Source: Hesseltinella vesiculosa (taxonomy: Eukaryota > Mucoromycota > Mucoromycetes > Mucorales > Cunninghamellaceae). Taken from it: 64,000 bases of DNA. The stretch lies in the NCBI GenBank assembly GCA_002104935.1, contig MCGT01000008.1, positions 372,001 through 436,000 on the forward strand. Direction: 5' to 3'. Each line of letters opens with the position of its first letter. Position 1 is the stretch's first letter. A model generated the notes under the pieces. It saw nothing but the letters and a program-made list of their open reading frames with translations, did no database searches and was not told where the DNA came from. The translations under genes and the position numbers were made by a program. This document shows, piece by piece, positions 58,682 through 64,000 of the stretch.

Positions 58682-59086
58682 GAAGGTTTGACAGTTGAAC
58701 ACAAGAAGAAGAGGCGCAAAAAATAAAAAAACAGAGAAACTGAGACTGATCACACTCCAGGAAAAAAAAAAAAAATTAGCAACCAATGGCGAAACGAATC
58801 TATTAAGTTTGCCGATTCTAAATTAGGAAAGTGGCAAATCTGAACACCTTGGAAAGGTTGTTTGGATCAGTGGCAATTCCTCACTTTAGTAAATCATTGC
58901 CATGATGTTTTTAATTGGCCCACTATTTCTCTCTTCCTCATTGTCGCAGTCGATCATTTTCATTGGCTGCAGCAAGCCGCAGCTGGATGATAAAATAAAA
59001 ATGGCTGGTCTTTTGTTTGACCTGCCAGGTTTTTTTTCTTTCTTTCCCCTTTTTGTAAATTTTCATAGTTCATCGAAACTGCTGTG
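58682..59086. promoter_or_regulatory. Divergent promoter region between DIC1 and HEL2
   Basis: 405 bp separate the start codons of the two divergent genes. It contains an A14 run near 58760 and T-rich DNA near 59030. No recognised factor sites. Confidence 0.45.
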
Positions 59087-61549
59087 ATGAGTTCAGAAAC
59101 TCCTGCTAAAAACGCCAAGGCCACTACTCCTGCCAAAGGCAAGCCCAAACGGACCCAGAAGCCCAAAGCGGGTGCTAATCAAGCAACCAAGCAACCATCT
59201 GCTAAAGGTCCAATGAAGCCCAAGCCCCAAGAAGACAACGAATCGGACGAAGAAGGTGACTCTTGTTTTATTTGTGCCGAGCCCATTGTGACCTATGCTG
59301 TGACGCCTTGTAACCATCGTACCTGTCATATTTGTGCTCTGCGTCTCCGTGCTCTGTACAAGACCAAAAACTGCGTGTTTTGCAAGGCAAGAGGGAAAAA
59401 GCCAGAGATACCCGTGAAGCTGACCTTTTTTTTTTTGTTCTTCTGGTATTTACAGACCGAGCAAAAGACGGTCATCTTTACCAAGGACCCTACCAAGCTC
59501 TTTGAAGAGTTCACTAAAAAAGATATTCACAGCGTGGATAAGAAATTAGACATTCAGTTTGAAAACGAGCTTATTCATCAAGACACCATCCTCAGCCTGG
59601 AATACAACTGTCCCGACCCCAAGTGTGATGTGGCCTGCGATGGTTGGGCCCAACTCAAAAAACATGTGAATAAGGAACACAACGTGCTACTATGGTAAAT
59701 TGAGTGGATCGATAGGCGCGAGCAAATGCGATAGAAGAAGCAGATACTGATTCGTCTTTTTCAGTGATTTGTGCATCAAGAACAAACAGATCTTTGCTCA
59801 TGAACACACCCTGTACACGGCTGTCCAGCTCAACAAGCACTACAAGCACGGCGATAAGTCTTTTAACAAGGACGACGACTCTGGTTTCAAGGGCCACCCC
59901 GAATGTGCCTTTTGTCGTATCAGCTTTTATGGTGATGATGAGCTGTTTCACCATTGCCGGGAAAAACATGAGCAATGTCATATTTGCGTGCAGAACGGGG
60001 TCCGACACGAATATTACCCAAATTATGATGCTATGGTAAGTGGGTTTGATGGTTTGGCCGACACGGTATGGCTGACCTCTCTTTTTCTCCTTCTCTCTTT
60101 TGCCGATGTATAGGAGCGTCACTTTAGAAAAGACCACTATCTCTGCATGTACCGTGAATGTCTGGACAAAAAGTTCATTGTCTTCAGTTCGCAATTGGAT
60201 CTTACCTCGCACGAGGTAACGACAGCAGACATGGTTCGGAAAAGTGACCTGACCCTCTTTTATTGATAGGTTGAGGAACATGGCGCGTCTGGACGAGTGG
60301 AGCTCAGCTTTGATTATGGAAATCACGAACCCCATCGCCACAAGAACAAACAGCGACAGCAGCGAAGTCAAGCACCAGTGCCACAGCCGCAGCAACCACC
60401 GGCTGCGGTGCCAGAGCTGCAACCTGTGTCGTCCGCAAGGTTATCTTCTGACGACTTTCCCAGCATTGGCGGTGCTTCGTCATCTGTCAACCGCCCTATT
60501 CCTGGTCAACCCAAGAAGCAACCGCAATCGAGCAAACTGCGTAAGCCCCAAGGGTTTGGCGGCCTGACCACGGATCACTGGCCAGACTTGCGTCCAAATT
60601 CTGCCACCCCTTCTCCTTCCTCTTCTGCCAATACCAGCAGCCAGTCCACCAATGCTACTTTCCCCGATGCCAGCCAAGTGCAACGGCATGCCCAGGTCTT
60701 GGAAAAGTTGAGTCGAATGCTCAATGGCCCTGTTGATGTCGAGCAATTCCGTGCTGTGACCACTGCCTATCGCAACGACAGCATCGACATCACTGGTTAT
60801 GTCAATGAGATCATCCGTCTCTGCAAGAATGATGCTACCAAAACCACAGCCGTCTTGAAGGATGTTGAAGCCTTGATAGACAGCCAAACTAAAAAGCAGG
60901 AAGTGCTTCATGCCTTGCGAAACACCGAGGCCAAGGTAAACAGCTGCACACCAAGAAAAAATATGCAGAGCAGCTCACACACTCCCTTCCTTTTTTAACC
61001 TCATTTCAGATGGACAGCTTCCCAGCTCTGTCGCCTTTGACAGATCGACAGCCAGTGGGCCATGGCACTTCCAAACGCATCCTCGTCATCAAAGGCAGCA
61101 ACACAAGAGTGGGCGGTACAAAATCCACCGGCAAGTCTGCTTCAGGCGTATGGAACCGTGTTGCTCATGCTGCAAACACTGCCAAGGGCGTCAGCAACAG
61201 CTCCAGCAACTCGCCATCCTCATCACGACCTAGCTCACCCTCGTTCTTCCCCACGCCAAAGGTTGGTCGCAACAAGACGGCCTGGGGTGGTACGAACAGC
61301 TCCTCGGCCAACGGGTCCCAGTCTGCTCAAGAAGACTTCCCTGCCATGACGGACCTGTTTCCCTCGCTGCCTGCTACCTCTCGCCCTCACTCGGCCGTCC
61401 TTCAATTGCGCCGCAATAATACCAACTTCTCAAATGCCTGGTCGGGTGACCAGTCTGATTTTGATGCTCAGCCCATTTCTGAGCCTGCCATGGAGAAGAA
61501 GAAAAAAGGCAAAAAAGGCAAGCAAGTGCTCTTCCGTGTTGGCTTGTAA
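59087..61549 (+). CDS. HEL2: RING/zinc-finger E3 ubiquitin ligase of the HEL2/ZNF598 family
   Basis: About six exons encode roughly 715 residues. After a Lys/Pro-rich N-terminus there is a RING finger (CFICAEPIVTYAVTPCNHRT, then CHICALRLRALY and CVFCK). Next come C2H2-type fingers (YNCPDPKCDVACDGWAQLKK; HPECAFCRISFYGDDELFHH; HYLCMYRECLDKKFIVF). A long Ser/Pro/Gln-rich region follows, and the C-terminus is the basic KKGKKGKQVLFRVGL seen in the family. Hel2/ZNF598 recognises collided ribosomes and ubiquitinates 40S proteins to start ribosome-associated quality control. The first true ATG is 59087; the preceding codon is GTG. Confidence 0.92.
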
Positions 61550-61633
61550 ATCTAGAAGGGTCCCCCTAGCATTTTTGCATCGTTTAACCATACCCGCTTT
61601 TTAATGATCCCTCTATCGACATGGAATTTTGTA

Positions 61634-61639
61634 AATAAA
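61634..61639 (+). terminator. Poly(A) signal AATAAA after HEL2
   Basis: AATAAA lies 85 nt after the HEL2 stop and only 6 nt before the stop of the convergent ABC gene, so the two transcripts' 3' ends probably overlap. Confidence 0.45.
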
Positions 61640-61644
61640 GGTAT

Positions 61645-63520
61645 TTATTGATACAGGTGATTGTTGTCTTGTCCTTGAGGACCAAGATGGAAGCGTCGGG
61701 TCACCGTGCTTGGAATTTCATCTTCGTGGTGGGTCACCATAATCAGGGTTTGGTCGGACTTCATGTGGGTCTCCAGCCAGACATTCACTTTGTTGATCAT
61801 TTTGGTGTCCAAACCCTGGAAAGGTTCATCCCAAATAATCAAAGGAGGTTTCTTGACGAGAGATCGTACTAAAAGAACAAGGCGCTGCTCCCCAGATGAC
61901 CTGCGTGGCAACATTGTTAAAAAAAAATCATTGAGCGCGGCGATTATCTTGCTTACATGTCAGCGAGCTTTCGGTCCAGGCAATTTTGAATGTCAAATTC
62001 TCGAAACAGACGTTCTACAACATGGATTTGGTTCTGTGTCAGTGATTGAGGTACAACCACATCAAAGAAGCCTGTGCCGGCAGCGTCCATGCCAGTCAAT
62101 GCTTGGTTAAAGTACAAGTGGATCTCCGGGCTGACTATGCCCACTTTTTCCTTGATATCCCAGATCGATTCCCCGGTCCCACGGCGTCGGCCAAACAGAG
62201 ACAGGTCGTTAGCATATGCTTGTGGGTGATCACCTGTCAGAAAAGAGAGCAAAGTTGTCTTTCCAGAGCCTAGAGCGACAGGAAAGAGGTTACCTACGCA
62301 TGATCGTCTGCGAAAGATAGATAAAGAGGTGATTTACCATTGGGTCCAAGCAAAGCCCAACGGTCGCCTTGGTTCACTTTCCAGGAGATGTCATCCAAGA
62401 TCTTCTTTCCGCTGTAAATGACGTTGACGTTGTTGAGCTCGACGATAGTGGGGCGGTCCGTCCTTTCATGACGGAGTGCCTCGGCCCTGTGTCGTTCCTT
62501 TTCCAGCTGGGCGCGGGTTTGTCGCTGTTGCTGCTTGATTAAAAAGTCTTTCGGGCTTTGCCGCTTGCACTGCATCTTGTCCATCACCATCACGTCTGTG
62601 GCCCAGGCTGGAAACTCATCCTGCGGTCGGTTCACAAGCACAATGGGGATGCCAGTGTCCTTGTTGCCAACGTCGTCAAGTAGATCCAGGAGTTTTAGAC
62701 GATGGTTGGCATCCAGCCCCACTGTTCGAAAATAAAATATAAAAAAAGCAGTAAGCCATCTTGGTCCGCAGTATCCATTTTTTTTTTTCCAAACTTACTA
62801 AGCGGTTCATCCAAGATGAGCATTTTGGGATTCCGTAAAAGTGCTCGAGCGATCCTTGCTCGACGTGTCTGACCATTGCTGAGCTTGACAAATGACAGGT
62901 CTAGGAGGTGTGTTATGTCAAGTTGTTGAGCGATCTTGTTCATTTGGTGATCAGGAAAATCCTGGCCCAGATATTGCCGCAAAGTCAGATCATTGTCTGG
63001 GTCACTAATCTCAGAACGAGTAGGCAGTGCGGTGAGCAAAGTAGCAGTAAAAAGATCAATTGCCAATCTGTTCCATACCTAAAATTGAAGCGTTCCTGAT
63101 AATAGTGTTGGTTGTAATTGAAAATACCAGACTGTTCCTTAAAGGTGACAAGGCTGATATGATCAGAAGGATAAGGGGAGGCCGAGCGATCGGTGCAGTC
63201 GATCATGGGCCATTTTGCGCTTTCTAGCGGCTGAACCGAGTGTCTTCCTGCAAGGGTCTACATGGCAAAGTCAATGGCGATTCCTATTGATTCCTATCTT
63301 TAAAGCTTACTTCTGCCAGGGTGGTCTTGCCCGCATTGACAGGGCCAACAATGACAAGCCGCTGTGATTGCTCAAGAGTCAGATTGAGGTTCTCAAAGAC
63401 AGGCTTCGTCCCGCCATAGCGATACACGGATGCATTGCTGAACTGGATCAATGGTTTCGTTGATGAATAAAAACGGGTATAGCATTGTAATGACAAAGAA
63501 CGGAGCTTTGAAGGAAACAT
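61645..63520 (-). CDS. Double-ABC ATPase without membrane domain (YDR061W/ModF-like), probably mitochondrial
   Basis: About seven exons encode two ATP-binding cassettes and no transmembrane segment. The leader MFPSKLRSLSLQCYTRFYSS is Arg/Ser/Leu-rich and lacks acids, as in mitochondrial presequences. NBD1 has Walker A GPVNAGKTT, signature LSNGQTRRARIARALL and Walker B MLILDEP. NBD2 has Walker A GPNGSGKTT (split by an intron), signature MSSGEQRL and Walker B LIIWDEP. This matches yeast YDR061W and bacterial ModF-type proteins, whose role is uncertain. Both NBDs look catalytically competent. The gene is convergent with HEL2 (95 bp between stops). Confidence 0.85.
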
Positions 63521-64000
63521 TCAGAATTGTAGAAAAGGAAAGAAGAGCAAGAGCGCGCATTTTTTTTTCGACAGTGTGTCATACACAGGAGCCCTCTCAT
63601 TGGTCGAAGCTGTTGCTTCTTTCCCCCCTTTTATTTCACTTTCGAAAAGACATTCGTTTGTTGAAGCTAGCTGCGTACCTCCATATGGACTATCTACTTC
63701 CCTTTTGAATAAATATAGAAATGGAAATTTGTTCAGTTCCAACCAGATGGACAGGTAAAAAAAAAGGGGGCGGCAGCAGTTTGAGCGGCATAGAAAAAAA
63801 ATGAAAGTTTGCCATGTATGGCATTTACCTCACCACACACAGTTACAATATGTTGTAGGTGATGAAGAAGGAACAAGGAAGAAAGAAGGATGCAAATAGT
63901 TGACATGATGGGTGCGAGTTGACGTTGTCATGGCAGCGAACACTGAGGTACCCACCTAAATCTGGAACGGAGTTTGAAACGCGGTAATGCACAAGCGAAA
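63521..64000. other. Window edge, no gene seen
   Basis: 480 bp upstream of the ABC gene. It contains presumed promoter DNA, a pyrimidine/purine-rich stretch and an A9 run near 63758. No coding sequence is supported before the window ends. Confidence 0.4.

Overview
The window is eukaryotic nuclear DNA from a fungus. Genes are split by short GT-AG introns (mostly 50-75 nt) whose 3' parts carry long T runs, and the gene set is fungal: GPI8, HEL2, DIC1, SLC41, a WKF-domain protein, UPF0652, a chitin-deacetylase-like GPI protein, a cytochrome P450 and an ERH homologue. Compact genes, many A/T homopolymers, an ERH gene and an Rrm4-like protein suggest an early-diverging filamentous fungus, most likely Mucoromycota. 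That placement is an inference; no rRNA or other marker is present.

Layout. 0.5-10 kb: UPF0652/DUF2009 protein (-), ankyrin-repeat protein (+), hormone-sensitive-lipase-like esterase (+), SLC41/MgtE-like Mg2+ transporter (+), P450 (-). 10-13.9 kb: gene-poor DNA with a 190-bp foldback element and a 957-bp near-perfect palindrome that carries one tRNA-Gln(UUG) in each arm. 13.9-18.9 kb: ERH homologue with micro-exons, an RNA-binding protein with three RRMs and two MLLE-like domains, and an unrecognised 230-aa protein. 18.9-25.4 kb: trimethyllysine dioxygenase (-) divergent from an intronless amidohydrolase (+), an unrecognised acidic protein, a polysaccharide-deacetylase-like protein that has lost its catalytic motifs, and a WKF protein. 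25.7-30.8 kb: LRR protein, GPI8, NCS2 nucleobase permease. 30.8-34.2 kb: no recognisable gene. 34.2-55.5 kb: one giant gene. 55.6-63.5 kb: F-box/LRR protein, a possible small ORF, dicarboxylate carrier, HEL2/ZNF598 E3 ligase, and a double-ABC ATPase with a mitochondrial-type leader.

The standout is the gene at 34218-55485. I could join 44 exons in one open frame with every splice phase agreeing, which predicts 6,111 residues. The N-terminal third is eleven ricin-B-like beta-trefoil modules. The middle is an array of 24 phase-0 exons, nearly identical to each other together with their introns, which encode a His-rich segment plus a Gly/Ala-rich zipper-like helix (B) and, in eight of them, a Trp-rich helical module (C). 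The C-terminus carries more helical modules and a degenerate haloacid-dehalogenase (HAD) domain. The array has an 886-bp higher-order unit and two adjacent 334-bp units that look identical, so it appears to be growing and homogenising by exon-unit duplication. I do not know this architecture from any characterised protein.

Functional threads elsewhere: two genes relate to GPI-anchored surface proteins (GPI8 and the deacetylase-like protein), two to mRNA handling or translation control (the Rrm4-like protein and HEL2), and two to mitochondrial metabolism (DIC1 and the carnitine-pathway dioxygenase). They are not arranged as an obvious cluster.
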